A stretch of DNA of 64,000 nucleotides, from NCBI GenBank assembly GCA_000953695.1, contig LN554846.1, forward strand, positions 1,488,001 to 1,552,000, read 5' to 3'. A program made the translations under genes and the position numbers. Shown piece by piece: positions 30,330-39,287 of the stretch (positions are counted from its first letter, which is position 1; each line of letters starts with the position of its first letter). Below the pieces are notes generated by a model. It searched no databases. It saw only the letters and a list, made by a program, of their open reading frames with translations, and had not been told where the DNA came from. Origin of the DNA: Aliivibrio wodanis. Its GTDB lineage: Bacteria > Pseudomonadota > Gammaproteobacteria > Enterobacterales > Vibrionaceae.

Positions 30330-31667
30330 TTATAAGGGTGTGCAAGTTTTAATTATTTCCCATGGCGAGTTTTCTACGAGCCCAGGGATTTCTAACTGTG
30401 TCCACCATTGAGCTTGCCACATTTTTCCTTGGTAAGTGACCGTATTGCCTTTTTGATAAACATTATGCACTTGCCATTCTTTTTGCGGGCATAATGTTAA
30501 TGGCTCAGGAGAAACCATCCAATCAATGATCTGCTTGTGGTTTACAAATCTTACTTCTGGTTTTGTTAGTGCATACTTGATAAACCGTTTTAATACATTT
30601 TGACGGCTCTTAACGGTTGTTTCTGGCATGCCAACATGCTCTTCTCCATTTATGTAACCATAAAAAGCAGAATGTAGCCCAAGAACAAGTGGTGCTCTAT
30701 TGCCTTTTAAGCGAAGGTCTAGGTTGTAGCTATATATGGCAACTACATCATTTTCATTAAGACCAGCCGCTCCCCAGTTTGGCGTGGTATAGAGGTTCCA
30801 GTCAAAATTATCTCCTTTGCCTGAGATAGGATCAAAATAGCCAATACGACTCGCTATTTTGTCTCTGAGGGAATAATTTAATCCATAATTTTCTAATTCA
30901 CTGTCTGGCGGAACGATTAATGTGTGTAAAGGGATCTCCCATAGACCTGGGTAGTTATTGATACTAGGTTTCCACCAACCGTTTACTGCTTGATTATGCG
31001 ATGGACTGCCGTTATCTAAAGTAAACGGCCAATAATTGTTAAGACCATTTTGTTCTGAAGTAATTCCTGCGGGAAAGCTGACATCATAACGAATTTTCTC
31101 ATTTACGATGGCTTTAAGCGTATTGTCGTTATAAGTCATATATGGAGATCGAAACCCAGAAATACTTTGTACCCCAATCCCTCCATCTTTAATCGATTGT
31201 TTTAACCAAGAGTTACAGCTCTCCACCTCTTGCTGCCATTGTTCTGAAGTCATCCATGATTGAAGAGGATTATAGTTAACCTTATCATCAGGGTGAGTTT
31301 CTGTGTGGTTACCTATATCGTGACCTGCAATGACAAGTTGTCGCCATAATGACTTTATTTCGTCCTTGTCTCTTGCTGGCTCGCAATGCATAAAGAAAGA
31401 GGCTGATAATGGCTGTTCGGCGTATTTATCATTTCCTATCGGGTTAGTTGTATCTGCCAATTGATTCATTACCCATATCAAACCATCAGATTCTACATTG
31501 TCATCAAAACCTAAACTAACAAACATAGGCGTTTTTGATACTGGAATAGGTGACTCTGATGAGGGAGGAACGTTATCGCTAACGATAGGAAAAGCTTGTG
31601 TTGGTAGTGAATTAAGGGCGAGTACGCAGCTTAGCATTGAAATCTTGGATATCGTTAATTTTGTCAC
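30330..31667 (-). CDS. Secreted chitin-oligosaccharide deacetylase (CE4) with chitin-binding module
   Basis: This 445-residue protein has a signal peptide (residues 1-25, ending LPTQAFP) and a polysaccharide deacetylase domain with metal/catalytic motifs MFVSLGFDDN and AGHDIGNHTETHPDD, plus GFRSPYMTYN. A C-terminal CBM5/12-type chitin-binding module follows (KEWQVHNVYQKGNTVTYQGK and MWQAQWWTQ). In Vibrio, such enzymes remove one acetyl group from chitin disaccharides, producing the GlcN-containing dimers used in chitin sensing and catabolism. The gene is monocistronic and ends at a shared terminator. The family assignment is strong; the substrate follows from Vibrio homologues. Confidence 0.88.
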   Translation of the reverse strand: MTKLTISKISMLSCVLALNSLPTQAFPIVSDNVPPSSESPIPVSKTPMFVSLGFDDNVESDGLIWVMNQLADTTNPIGNDKYAEQPLSASFFMHCEPARDKDEIKSLWRQLVIAGHDIGNHTETHPDDKVNYNPLQSWMTSEQWQQEVESCNSWLKQSIKDGGIGVQSISGFRSPYMTYNDNTLKAIVNEKIRYDVSFPAGITSEQNGLNNYWPFTLDNGSPSHNQAVNGWWKPSINNYPGLWEIPLHTLIVPPDSELENYGLNYSLRDKIASRIGYFDPISGKGDNFDWNLYTTPNWGAAGLNENDVVAIYSYNLDLRLKGNRAPLVLGLHSAFYGYINGEEHVGMPETTVKSRQNVLKRFIKYALTKPEVRFVNHKQIIDWMVSPEPLTLCPQKEWQVHNVYQKGNTVTYQGKMWQAQWWTQLEIPGLVENSPWEIIKTCTPL

Positions 31668-31942
31668 TTTACAAATTCCTTTTCAAAATGAAAAAAGAGT
31701 GTAGTAAATGCCGATTACAAAACAAATAATGAGTAAGAACTTTATATAGGCGTGTGTAAATCTGCGACGTTATTCACCATGAGGTGTAACTAAAAGAAAT
31801 GCTGATTATATTGTTAATAGTTGGAGGGGAAAAAGAAAATCTTATTACAGATGATATTTTAAAGAATGGAACGACAGTAGGCTAGATAATTTGATATAAC
31901 TGAACCAAACTCAATCTATGCATTTATGGAAAAGGATTTTCA

Positions 31943-33862
31943 ATGCGGTTAGTTAAAGTGAATTGGTTTGTTATTTTTATTGGGATGTTTAGCTCCCCAA
32001 GCTCTGTTGCGGTATCTGAATTATGGCTAAATCGCTATGCTTATGATGCGATTCAACAGGGGTTTAATAACAAAGACATTTCTGTTTATCATAGAAAGCG
32101 TTCGAGTATAGATGACTACCCGCTAGCAGCTTATACTGATTACCGCGCTTTCTTATTTGATATAAATAACAAAACCCCTCAACAAGTGAATCAATTCTCA
32201 CAAGATTTTTTTGATTATCCATTCTCTGTATCTATACGTGTTGATTATCTTAATGCCATGATAGCCACGAGAAACTGGGGTAATCTATTAGACTATCAGA
32301 AAGAGCTGCCTAAAGACCAAAACTACCAATGTTATTATTACACTGCCTTTTATCATCAAGGGAAAAAAGATATTGCCTTTGATGGCGCTAAATCTTTATG
32401 GCTAAATGGAAAGAGTGTTTTTAGTGCCTGCGATGAGCTGTTTCAACATTGGGCAAATGCAGGGTTAAGAACAGATGATGTGATAAAGCAACGAGCTTTG
32501 CTATCTATTGAAAAACGAAATCCTAAGTTAATCAAATACCTTGCGAAACTGGTTTCAACTAAAGCCGATCGTTTGATCCTTAATGAAATGTATATGTTGT
32601 ATCAAAACCCAATCAGAGTAACAGAGGCATTTACAAATAAAGACGATACGCCATTTTATCGAGACTATGCTCAAGTCCTATTAAAACATTTAGCTCGGAA
32701 TCACATAGATAAAGCGTACTTAGCATTTACTCATATAACAGACCATTACTCTTATAAAGGTGATGAGATCCAAAATACGTCAGAATTTATTGCGGTTCGA
32801 CTTTTACAAAGTACAGATGATAAAGAAATAACATGGAGAGACGATGTTTTTAAACATTCGGATAACGATTATGTATTAGAACAAAGGGTTCGTTTAGCCA
32901 TAAGTAAAACAAAGTGGCAAGAGGCTTACTTCTGGATTGCTCGTTTATCAGATGAAGCACAAGCAACGTATCGTTGGCAGTATTGGTTAGCAAGGAGTGA
33001 AATCGCCTTAAAAGAAACAGAGAACGGTGAAGCTCGTTTGAAACGGATAATGGGGTATCGACACTTTTATAGCTTTGCAGCAGCAATTACATTAAATAGA
33101 GCAATTAAATACCCAATTGCTAACGTTGATTTTCAATTCGATGATCTAACTCATTATCATCCAGATCTTCAAAGGGTTAATGAATTACTCCGTTTAGGCA
33201 AAGAGGCACCGGCAAAAAGTCAGTGGAGATACCTAATAGCGAGAGCTAGTCATGACGATAGAGCCAAGCTGGCCGCTTATGCCAAGCAAGACTTTTCATT
33301 TGAAAGTACGTTGCGTGGAGAGCTATGGGACTATATAGATTTACGTTTTCCCGTTCGTTATTACTCTTTGTTTAAGCATTATGGGAAAAAACATAAGATA
33401 GAACCAATTACCTTATTGGCGCTAGCAAGACAAGAAAGTGGATTTAATTCTTTATCTCAATCACCCGTTGGTGCGTTGGGTGTGATGCAAGTCTTACCAA
33501 GTACCGCTAAGTATATGGCGGATAAATACAAATCAAAGTATAAGCAGCCTACTGATTTGTTAGATGCAGAGAAAAACATAGCGATAGGCAGTCAGTATTT
33601 AAGTTCCTTGTTAAGACGTTATAAACAAAACAGAGCCCTGGCATTTTCAGCTTATAACGCAGGACCTACCATGGTTGCGGTATGGCGAAAACAAGCAAGT
33701 GATGAGATGGATATTTTTGTTTATATTGAATCTATAACGTTTAAAGAAACAAGAGTTTATGTTAAGAATATACTGATGTTTGAAGAGTATTACCGTTATG
33801 TCTTAGGTGTAAAGGGTGATTTTTTGAATGATTCAGAATGGGGCTTTAAGAAAAGCAATTAA
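31943..33862 (+). CDS. slt: Soluble lytic murein transglycosylase
   Basis: This 639-residue protein has a signal peptide (residues 1-23), a long alpha-superhelical U-domain and a C-terminal lysozyme-like SLT domain. The catalytic glutamate is in LLALARQESGFNSLSQSPVGALGVMQVLPSTAKYM, followed by NIAIGSQYLSSLLRRYKQNRALAFSAYNAGP. Slt cleaves peptidoglycan glycan strands in the periplasm to 1,6-anhydro products for recycling. The length agrees with E. coli Slt70 (about 645). It is followed 21 bases later by a small DUF4144 gene, so the two probably share a transcript. Confidence 0.93.
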   Translation: MRLVKVNWFVIFIGMFSSPSSVAVSELWLNRYAYDAIQQGFNNKDISVYHRKRSSIDDYPLAAYTDYRAFLFDINNKTPQQVNQFSQDFFDYPFSVSIRVDYLNAMIATRNWGNLLDYQKELPKDQNYQCYYYTAFYHQGKKDIAFDGAKSLWLNGKSVFSACDELFQHWANAGLRTDDVIKQRALLSIEKRNPKLIKYLAKLVSTKADRLILNEMYMLYQNPIRVTEAFTNKDDTPFYRDYAQVLLKHLARNHIDKAYLAFTHITDHYSYKGDEIQNTSEFIAVRLLQSTDDKEITWRDDVFKHSDNDYVLEQRVRLAISKTKWQEAYFWIARLSDEAQATYRWQYWLARSEIALKETENGEARLKRIMGYRHFYSFAAAITLNRAIKYPIANVDFQFDDLTHYHPDLQRVNELLRLGKEAPAKSQWRYLIARASHDDRAKLAAYAKQDFSFESTLRGELWDYIDLRFPVRYYSLFKHYGKKHKIEPITLLALARQESGFNSLSQSPVGALGVMQVLPSTAKYMADKYKSKYKQPTDLLDAEKNIAIGSQYLSSLLRRYKQNRALAFSAYNAGPTMVAVWRKQASDEMDIFVYIESITFKETRVYVKNILMFEEYYRYVLGVKGDFLNDSEWGFKKSN

Positions 33863-33883
33863 TACAACAGAGGAAGATAATAA

Positions 33884-34210
33884 ATGGTAGTTTGGCCCGC
33901 AATTGTAAAATTTGAAGGTGATTCAGAGCTTGATTACATTTCCAGCGAAAGCGAATGGAAAATAGAATCGGAATTACATTATTTAGGCTATCAAGACAAA
34001 GACATCTTGGTTGATTCGACGGGGGCTATATTTAGTTTGAATGACCCAATCAATAATACGACTAAGATTATTAGTACCAACAAAACAATAACGATGAATA
34101 TTTTACTTGAGCTAATTAAAGAGCATCAATCTTCTTTAGGTTTATGTTGCGCCGCTAAAGTTGGTTTTGACTCTATTAAAGGCGCGATTGATTCTGTAAA
34201 AGAGTCATAA
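33884..34210 (+). CDS. DUF4144 protein
   Basis: This 108-residue protein matches the short DUF4144 family of vibrios: VVWPAIVKFEGDSELDYISSE, then LGYQDKDILVDSTGAIFSL, and a helical end HQSSLGLCCAAKVGF. It is soluble with no signal peptide; function unknown. GAGGAAGATAATAA precedes the start. It lies 21 bases after slt in the same orientation. Confidence 0.75.
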   Translation: MVVWPAIVKFEGDSELDYISSESEWKIESELHYLGYQDKDILVDSTGAIFSLNDPINNTTKIISTNKTITMNILLELIKEHQSSLGLCCAAKVGFDSIKGAIDSVKES

Positions 34211-34331
34211 AGAAACCTGGATGGTAAAGTATACCTCGAGGTTTTCATACGCGAGAGCCGCAACAAAATCGAGGTTCACCGTGTTTTTTCCTCTGCTTTT
34301 GATTTTTATAGGTGAGAAAGGGTACCTAATG

Positions 34332-34352
34332 GTCCATCTGAATTTCAGATGG
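34332..34352. other. Perfect hairpin between DUF4144 and PACE genes
   Basis: TCCATCTGAA-T-TTCAGATGGA is a 10-bp perfect stem with a one-base centre in the gap 34211-34418. There is no T tract, so termination would be weak. The rest of the gap is AT-rich and shows only an unconvincing 60-codon frame. Confidence 0.4.
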
Positions 34353-34418
34353 AAACTAACTTTATCTATCATTTTTTGTTTATATAATACCGCTAATATT
34401 TAATTTTGGAGTTATATA

Positions 34419-34862
34419 ATGAGAACTCGTTTTGATCGTATTCGTCACGCTATTTTATTTGAACTAATTGGTTTGGTATTGATTGTTGGTGTCTTAAGTC
34501 AGTTTGGCTTTGAAATGGGGCATGTAGGTATTATGGGAGTTGTTTTCTCTGTGGTGGCTACGGGATGGAACTATGTCTATAACATTTTATTTGATAACTA
34601 CATGATAAAAAGAACAGGCAGCACAGCAAAAACGACGATGAATCGTGTCATGCACAGTTTAGGTTTTGAAGGGGGATTATTGGTTCTTACTATTCCAGCA
34701 ATGGCTTGGTTCTTAAATATCAGCTTAGTTGAAGCCTTTATTTTAGATATTGGTCTCGTTGTGTTTTATCTGTTTTATGCTTATATCTATAACTTGGCTT
34801 ATGATAAAGCTTTCCCTATACAGCATAAAACTCAGTTAAAGAATGAGAACGTAACAATATAG
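34419..34862 (+). CDS. PACE-family efflux transporter (AceI-like)
   Basis: This 147-residue protein has four membrane helices in two tandem bacterial transmembrane pair (BTP) repeats. The motifs are RFDRIRHAILFELIGLVLIV with the conserved glutamate in helix 1, GWNYVYNILFDN, RVMHSLGFEGGLLVLTIPAMAW and YNLAYDKAFP. PACE proteins export biocides such as chlorhexidine, and possibly polyamines, by proton exchange. GGAG lies 9 bases before the ATG. It stands alone. Confidence 0.9.
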   Translation: MRTRFDRIRHAILFELIGLVLIVGVLSQFGFEMGHVGIMGVVFSVVATGWNYVYNILFDNYMIKRTGSTAKTTMNRVMHSLGFEGGLLVLTIPAMAWFLNISLVEAFILDIGLVVFYLFYAYIYNLAYDKAFPIQHKTQLKNENVTI

Positions 34863-34912
34863 TTTTATTTGGTTGGATTTAAATAGGGAGCCTAATTTAA
34901 CAAGGAGTGAGA

Positions 34913-35524
34913 ATGAGTCATAAATTGTCAGATTTTAGTGTGCATATCCCTATTGATCGTGAATTGATGGATTTTCAAAACCAAGTAAAAGAAAAACTCT
35001 ATGATTTTAACCATAGCCGTCCGTCGCAAGACGTATTTAGACAAGCTCTATTGGATGATCTCTTAGGAAGCAATAAAGGAGTTACCATCATTCCTCCTTT
35101 TTATTGTGATATGGGGAAAAATATTCGCTTTAAACAAGGCGGTTTTTTAAACACAGGTGTCACTATTCTTGACCTTGCTCCCGTAACTATTGGTGAATAC
35201 ATTCAAATTGGCCCTAATGTGGTTATTAGCACTGCCGGACATCCTTTTGATCTTGCTGAACGAGTGCTTCCTATTGCTACAGGTAATCCTATTGTTATTG
35301 GCGATAACGTATGGATTGGTGCTAATAGTGTTATTCTGGATGGAGTAACCATTGGTAATAGAAGCATTATTGGGGCGGGGAGTATTGTCACCAAAGACAT
35401 TCCTTCTGATTGTGTGGCTGTTGGTAATCCTTGTCGTGTAATTAAGACAATTTCTCATAGTAAAATGCCGACAAATGAAGAATTAGACGAGATGTGGTTG
35501 CCATTGTTTGATGTTCATAATTAA
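34913..35524 (+). CDS. Hexapeptide-repeat sugar O-acetyltransferase (maltose/galactoside acetyltransferase-like)
   Basis: This protein of about 203 residues has a left-handed beta-helix with repeats from about residue 65 (IRFKQG, VTIGEYIQIGPNV, IVIGDNVWIGANS, VTIGNRSIIGAGS) and the catalytic histidine in ISTAGHPFDL. It is related to the protein at 23957-24520, but its N-terminal 60 residues differ and lack the clear Mac-domain start. The ATG at 34913 follows AAGGAG by 6 bases; a GTG two codons earlier is less likely. The acceptor sugar is unknown. Confidence 0.85.
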   Translation: MSHKLSDFSVHIPIDRELMDFQNQVKEKLYDFNHSRPSQDVFRQALLDDLLGSNKGVTIIPPFYCDMGKNIRFKQGGFLNTGVTILDLAPVTIGEYIQIGPNVVISTAGHPFDLAERVLPIATGNPIVIGDNVWIGANSVILDGVTIGNRSIIGAGSIVTKDIPSDCVAVGNPCRVIKTISHSKMPTNEELDEMWLPLFDVHN

Positions 35525-35676
35525 AGATAGAATTAACAATTGTCTTTTTTTTGAACAACTTGTGTTATTAGTGATCGCGATTGCATTTTGTCTTTATTAA
35601 ATTTCCTAAACTGTAAAGTGACTAACTTGTTTTGGAGTACAAGTTAATAGTTAACATTATAAACAAGGAGGTAATC

Positions 35677-36060
35677 ATGGATAATGTAGCCATAGCTCTA
35701 CACCAACTAAATAGGGCAATTGATCTATATGTTAATGATCAAGATTTTGTAAGTACAATAACATTAAGTAATGCAGCTCAATCTTGTTTTGTAAAGAGAT
35801 GGGCAATAGAGAATCAAGCTAGGGCATGCGAAGATGTTATTTTTAACTCAACCCATAGTCATGTTTCTCATTCTCAGACATATAATCATAAAATGGATAT
35901 ATATGTATCAATAACAGCAGAAGAAAGTCACGATGAGTGGGAGGCTAAAGCAGTTCAATCACTTATGTACTGTTGCGATAGTGTAATGAAACTGCATTTA
36001 CCACGTAGTAAACAAGTATCTGACTTTGTTCGTTCCAAGAGTAAAATATTAGTATATTAA
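35677..36060 (+). CDS. Unknown small helical protein
   Basis: This 127-residue protein starts after an excellent AAGGAGG ribosome-binding site. The opening NVAIALHQLNRAIDLYVNDQDFVSTITLSNAAQSC resembles the helical start of a widespread uncharacterised family in which a helix pair precedes an AGAAE-like motif. The rest has several cysteines and histidines but no recognised motif. It is soluble. A longer frame from 35632 lacks a start signal. A strong terminator follows. Confidence 0.6.
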   Translation: MDNVAIALHQLNRAIDLYVNDQDFVSTITLSNAAQSCFVKRWAIENQARACEDVIFNSTHSHVSHSQTYNHKMDIYVSITAEESHDEWEAKAVQSLMYCCDSVMKLHLPRSKQVSDFVRSKSKILVY

Positions 36061-36066
36061 CCCATC

Positions 36067-36106
36067 AAAGAAGCGTGCTCTTTTGTTCCTCACGCTTCTT
36101 TAATTT
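36067..36106 (+). terminator. Rho-independent terminator
   Basis: AAAGAAGCGTG (36067-36077) and CACGCTTCTTT (36091-36101) form an 11-bp perfect stem, followed by AATTT. It begins 6 bases after the stop codon of the preceding gene. Confidence 0.85.
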
Positions 36107-36174
36107 AAGTGAAACTTTTTTTTCACCCTAGCGGTCATTTAATTTATTTCCACCCCTCTTATCTCTTGTTTAAC

Positions 36175-36223
36175 ACCTTTAAATGGCCATTTTGAGCAGT
36201 TTTAACTTGCTGTTTTTAAAGGT
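36175..36223 (+). promoter_or_regulatory. Stem-loop in the qnr leader region
   Basis: ACCTTTAAA (36175-36183) and TTTAAAGGT (36215-36223) are perfect complements with an inner AGCA/TGCT stem, placed 68 bases before the qnr start. A leader structure could influence qnr expression. There is no CTGT-N8-ACAG LexA box here, unlike qnrB genes. Confidence 0.4.
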
Positions 36224-36290
36224 TTTATATTTGTTGGTATTTATTAGAGATACTGATAGTCTTCTCTGACACAAATTAGAGAGGTTAGAC

Positions 36291-36947
36291 ATGGCTATAT
36301 ATAATGAAGTATTCGACAAAATAGATTTCTCACGCCAAGACTTAAATGATTCGTATTATGAAGGGTGTAAGTTTTATTGTTGTAATTTTAGCCGCGCAAA
36401 CCTTAGAGACGCTCGATTTGTTGATTGTACTTTCATTGAACAAGGTGCAATTGAAGGCTGCCATTTTGATTACAGCGACTTGCGTGATGCTTCGTTTAAA
36501 AACTGTCGCTTAACCATGGCTAACTTTAAAGGCGCAAATGGATTCGGAGTAGAGTTCAGAGATTGCGATCTAAAAGGGGCTAATTTTTCTCAAGCCAGTT
36601 TTGTAAATCAAATTAGCCATCAAATGTATTTCTGCTCTGCCTATATCACGGGTTGTAACTTGTCTTATGCAAACTTTGAACGTTTGTGCATTGAAAAGTG
36701 TGATTTATTTGAGAATAAATGGAACGGTGCTAATTTACAGGGGGCTTCATTTAAGGGTTCTGATTTATCTCGTGGTTCATTCTCTGAAGACGTATGGGGA
36801 CAATTTAAAATGCAAGATGCTAATTTGTGTCATTGTGAATTAGAAGGCTTAGATCCTCGTAGGGTTGATTTAACAGGCGTTAAAATTTGTGGTTGGCAAC
36901 AAGAGCAATTATTAGAACCACTGGGTTTAGTCGTTTTACCTGATTAA
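36291..36947 (+). CDS. qnr: Chromosomal Qnr-type pentapeptide repeat protein
   Basis: This 218-residue protein is a continuous right-handed quadrilateral beta-helix of A(D/N)LxX pentapeptides (CNFSRANLRDARFVDC, LKGANFSQASF, NGANLQGASFKGSDLSRGSF). It breaks at a glycine (GANGFGVEF) and has loop insertions and the C-terminal dimerisation segment, as in Qnr. The length is exactly that of plasmid Qnr proteins (214-219). Qnr mimics DNA, binds DNA gyrase and topoisomerase IV and lowers quinolone susceptibility. Vibrionaceae chromosomes are the recognised reservoir of such genes. A cupin gene follows 12 bases later, so the two probably form an operon. Confidence 0.92.
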   Translation: MAIYNEVFDKIDFSRQDLNDSYYEGCKFYCCNFSRANLRDARFVDCTFIEQGAIEGCHFDYSDLRDASFKNCRLTMANFKGANGFGVEFRDCDLKGANFSQASFVNQISHQMYFCSAYITGCNLSYANFERLCIEKCDLFENKWNGANLQGASFKGSDLSRGSFSEDVWGQFKMQDANLCHCELEGLDPRRVDLTGVKICGWQQEQLLEPLGLVVLPD

Positions 36948-36959
36948 TAGGAGAGTGCG

Positions 36960-37271
36960 ATGAGTAATTTGTTTACAAACCTTCCTAATGATCTCAGCAA
37001 TGAGGTATTTACTGATTTAGTGACAAGTCATTCTGTGCGTATAGAGAGAATAGTATCGTCAGGCCAAAGCTCTCCTGAATCTGGTTGGTATGATCAAGAT
37101 GAAAATGAATGGGTTTTAGTACTTGAAGGTTTTGGTACGATTATATTTGAAGATGGAACAGAGAAAACCTTATGTAAGGGAGATTACTTAACTATCCCTG
37201 CACATCAAAAACATAAAGTGAGTAAAACAGATCCTGATAATTTAACGATTTGGTTAGCGGTCTTCTATTGA
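36960..37271 (+). CDS. Single-domain cupin protein
   Basis: This 103-residue cupin has ESGWYDQDENEWVLVLEGFGTIIFEDGTEKTLCKGDYLTIPAHQKHKV, covering cupin motifs 1 and 2, with E and H as likely metal ligands. The function is unknown; such small cupins bind metals or small molecules. It starts 12 bases after qnr with AGGAGAGTG upstream, implying co-transcription. Confidence 0.88.
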   Translation: MSNLFTNLPNDLSNEVFTDLVTSHSVRIERIVSSGQSSPESGWYDQDENEWVLVLEGFGTIIFEDGTEKTLCKGDYLTIPAHQKHKVSKTDPDNLTIWLAVFY

Positions 37272-37346
37272 GTAAATGAAGGTTCTTACATTTGGGCTTT
37301 TAATCGTTTACTCTGTCTTCTCTATTAATAGAACGGAACAAATATA

Positions 37347-37637
37347 ATGACTCAAACACTGACTATTGTTGCAAGAATTGAAGCACAAGAAGGTAAAGCG
37401 GAATTTGTTAAAGCAGAAATGCTTAAGTTACTTGAACCAACACGAAAAGAAGTTGGTTGTATTCAGTATGATTTACATCAAGACAATGACAACCCGTGTG
37501 TATTTGTGTTCCATGAGCAATGGGAAAGCGAAGCGCTTTTACAAGATCATTTAAATGCGGCTCATATTGCTGAGTATGTAAAAGCGGTAGACGGCTCAGT
37601 CGCATCATTTGTGCTTAATCGCATGACGAAGCTTTAG
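37347..37637 (+). CDS. YgiN-like antibiotic-biosynthesis-monooxygenase (ABM) domain protein
   Basis: This 96-residue protein is a dimeric alpha-beta barrel ABM domain: LTIVARIEAQEGKAEFVKAEMLKLLEPTRKEVGCIQYDLHQD, then FVFHEQWESEALLQDHLNAAHIAEY, the pattern of E. coli YgiN, a quinol monooxygenase. It probably acts on quinones or other small aromatics. It is separated from the cupin gene by 75 bases and followed by a terminator, so it could be third in the qnr transcript or have its own promoter. Confidence 0.88.
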   Translation: MTQTLTIVARIEAQEGKAEFVKAEMLKLLEPTRKEVGCIQYDLHQDNDNPCVFVFHEQWESEALLQDHLNAAHIAEYVKAVDGSVASFVLNRMTKL

Positions 37638-37710
37638 TATAGATTAAACACCGACGATTTATTAGATGCAGCAAGCTTATTGTATAGCTAGTAAGTCATG
37701 AAAAAGAAAA

Positions 37711-37745
37711 AACCACTCACGTATCATCATGAGTGGCTTTTTTAT
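37711..37745. terminator. Terminator between ygiN-like gene and nupC
   Basis: CCACTCA (37713-37719) and TGAGTGG (37730-37736) form a stem with a 10-base loop, followed by CTTTTTTT on the plus strand and preceded by a long A run, so it can stop transcription from both convergent genes. Confidence 0.85.
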
Positions 37746-37774
37746 ATGTTATGTATCTTTTAGTATCGACTCCC

Positions 37775-38995
37775 TTAGAAGGAAAGGAAGATACCAGCAA
37801 CTGTTGCGCTCATTAAGTTTGCTAATGTTGCGGCAAAGATAGCTTTCATCCCTAGGCGTGCAATATCTGGACGGCGACTCGGTACTACGCCACCTAATCC
37901 ACCCATTAACATGGCAATAGAAGTTAAGTTTGCAAAGCCACATAAAGCAAAGGTAACGATAGCTTGAGAATGCTCACTTAATTGGTCTTTTACTGCCATT
38001 AAATCTGCAAAGGCGACAAATTCATTAATCGCGATTTTTTTACCAATTAAACTTGCAGCAACGGTTGCTTCTGACCATGGAACACCGATTAACCATGCAA
38101 CAGGGGCAAATAGGTAACCAAAAATAAGATCTAAGCTTAAGTTATCAAAACCAACTAATAAGCCAACTTTATGTAATCCACCATTTACTAGGGCAATTAA
38201 GCTAATAATAGCCAGTAAGCTTGCACCTACTGCGAAGACAATTTGTAATCCGTTTAATGCACCTTGTGAGGCTGCATCAATAATATTTACAGGTGCATCA
38301 TCAACAGTATCTTCTTCGTATTGATCCGTTTCATTAATTTCTTCGGTTTGTGGGACAATAAGTTTAGCCATCATTAACCCAGCAGGAGCTGACATAAAGC
38401 TTGCTGCGATTAAGTAACGTAGTTCAACGCCTAAACCTGCATAACCTACCATTGTTCCACCAGCGACAGAGGCTAAACCACCCACCATTACGGCAAACAA
38501 TTCAGAACGAGACATTTTAGCAAGGAAAGGGCGAACAACTAACGGTGCTTCAACAGAACCAACAAAGATATTAGCGGTTGCTGACATTGATTCTGTACGA
38601 GTTGTACCAAGGAAGCGCTGTAAACCGCCGCCAATAATTTTAATTATCCATCCCATGATACCTAAGTAGTAAAGAACAGATATTAGTGCTGAGAAGAAAA
38701 CGATGGTAGGCAAAACGTTGACGGCAAAAATAAAGCCTAATTTGTATTGGGCTAAATCACCAAAAAGGAATTCTGTGCCTACACGTCCATAAGCAATAAT
38801 GTCTGAAACAGCCATGGAGATACTATTTAGGATAGTTTGGCCAATTGGTACGTAGAGGATGAACCCGGCGAACAATAACTGAATTAAGAACGCGCCTAAT
38901 ACAGTGCGCCATTTGATGGCTTGTCGGTTTTCTGAAAAAAGAAACGCAATTGCGAATAGGCAAACAATGCCTAAAATACTGACCAAAAAGTTCAA
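37775..38995 (-). CDS. nupC: NupC-type concentrative nucleoside transporter
   Basis: This protein of about 406 residues belongs to the CNT family. Markers are AIAFLFSENRQAIKWRTVLGAFLIQ, GGGLQRFLGTTRTESMSATANIFVGSVEAPLVVRPF (the conserved G-x-T-x-x-E and EAP substrate and ion motifs) and FALCGFANLTSIAMLMGGLGG near the end. It imports nucleosides with Na+ or H+ across the inner membrane. The start is probably TTG at 38995, 7 bases after TTGGAG. The longer frame to 39100 gives an N-terminus not found in the family. A convergent terminator closes it. Confidence 0.9.
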   Translation of the reverse strand: MNFLVSILGIVCLFAIAFLFSENRQAIKWRTVLGAFLIQLLFAGFILYVPIGQTILNSISMAVSDIIAYGRVGTEFLFGDLAQYKLGFIFAVNVLPTIVFFSALISVLYYLGIMGWIIKIIGGGLQRFLGTTRTESMSATANIFVGSVEAPLVVRPFLAKMSRSELFAVMVGGLASVAGGTMVGYAGLGVELRYLIAASFMSAPAGLMMAKLIVPQTEEINETDQYEEDTVDDAPVNIIDAASQGALNGLQIVFAVGASLLAIISLIALVNGGLHKVGLLVGFDNLSLDLIFGYLFAPVAWLIGVPWSEATVAASLIGKKIAINEFVAFADLMAVKDQLSEHSQAIVTFALCGFANLTSIAMLMGGLGGVVPSRRPDIARLGMKAIFAATLANLMSATVAGIFLSF

Positions 38996-39287
38996 GGTCA
39001 AACTCCAATAGTATTTAGTTAATGATTGCGGGGGTATTCTAGTCAAAAATAAAAGTGTGACAAGGATCAAAATGTTATTGAAACTACATAGCCATAACAA
39101 AAATAAGGTGATTTGTTTGTAGTTTCATCAATAAAGGCTTATTTGAGAGTTTTGTCACATATAAAAGAGTTAGTTGTTACTATATGGGATAATAATGCGA
39201 TTTAATTATGATTATTATCCCTAAAATAAGGTGATTTTTTACCGATTAATATAATTAACAAAGATTGAAAAGTTGATTAGGTACCCA

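Noticed and set aside
34221-34403. 60-residue open frame between the DUF4144 and PACE genes
   Set aside because: It overlaps a hairpin, has no ribosome-binding site and shows no domain-like pattern.
36120-36290. LexA (SOS) box upstream of qnr, as in qnrB
   Set aside because: No CTGT-N8-ACAG sequence is present; only a stem-loop is seen.
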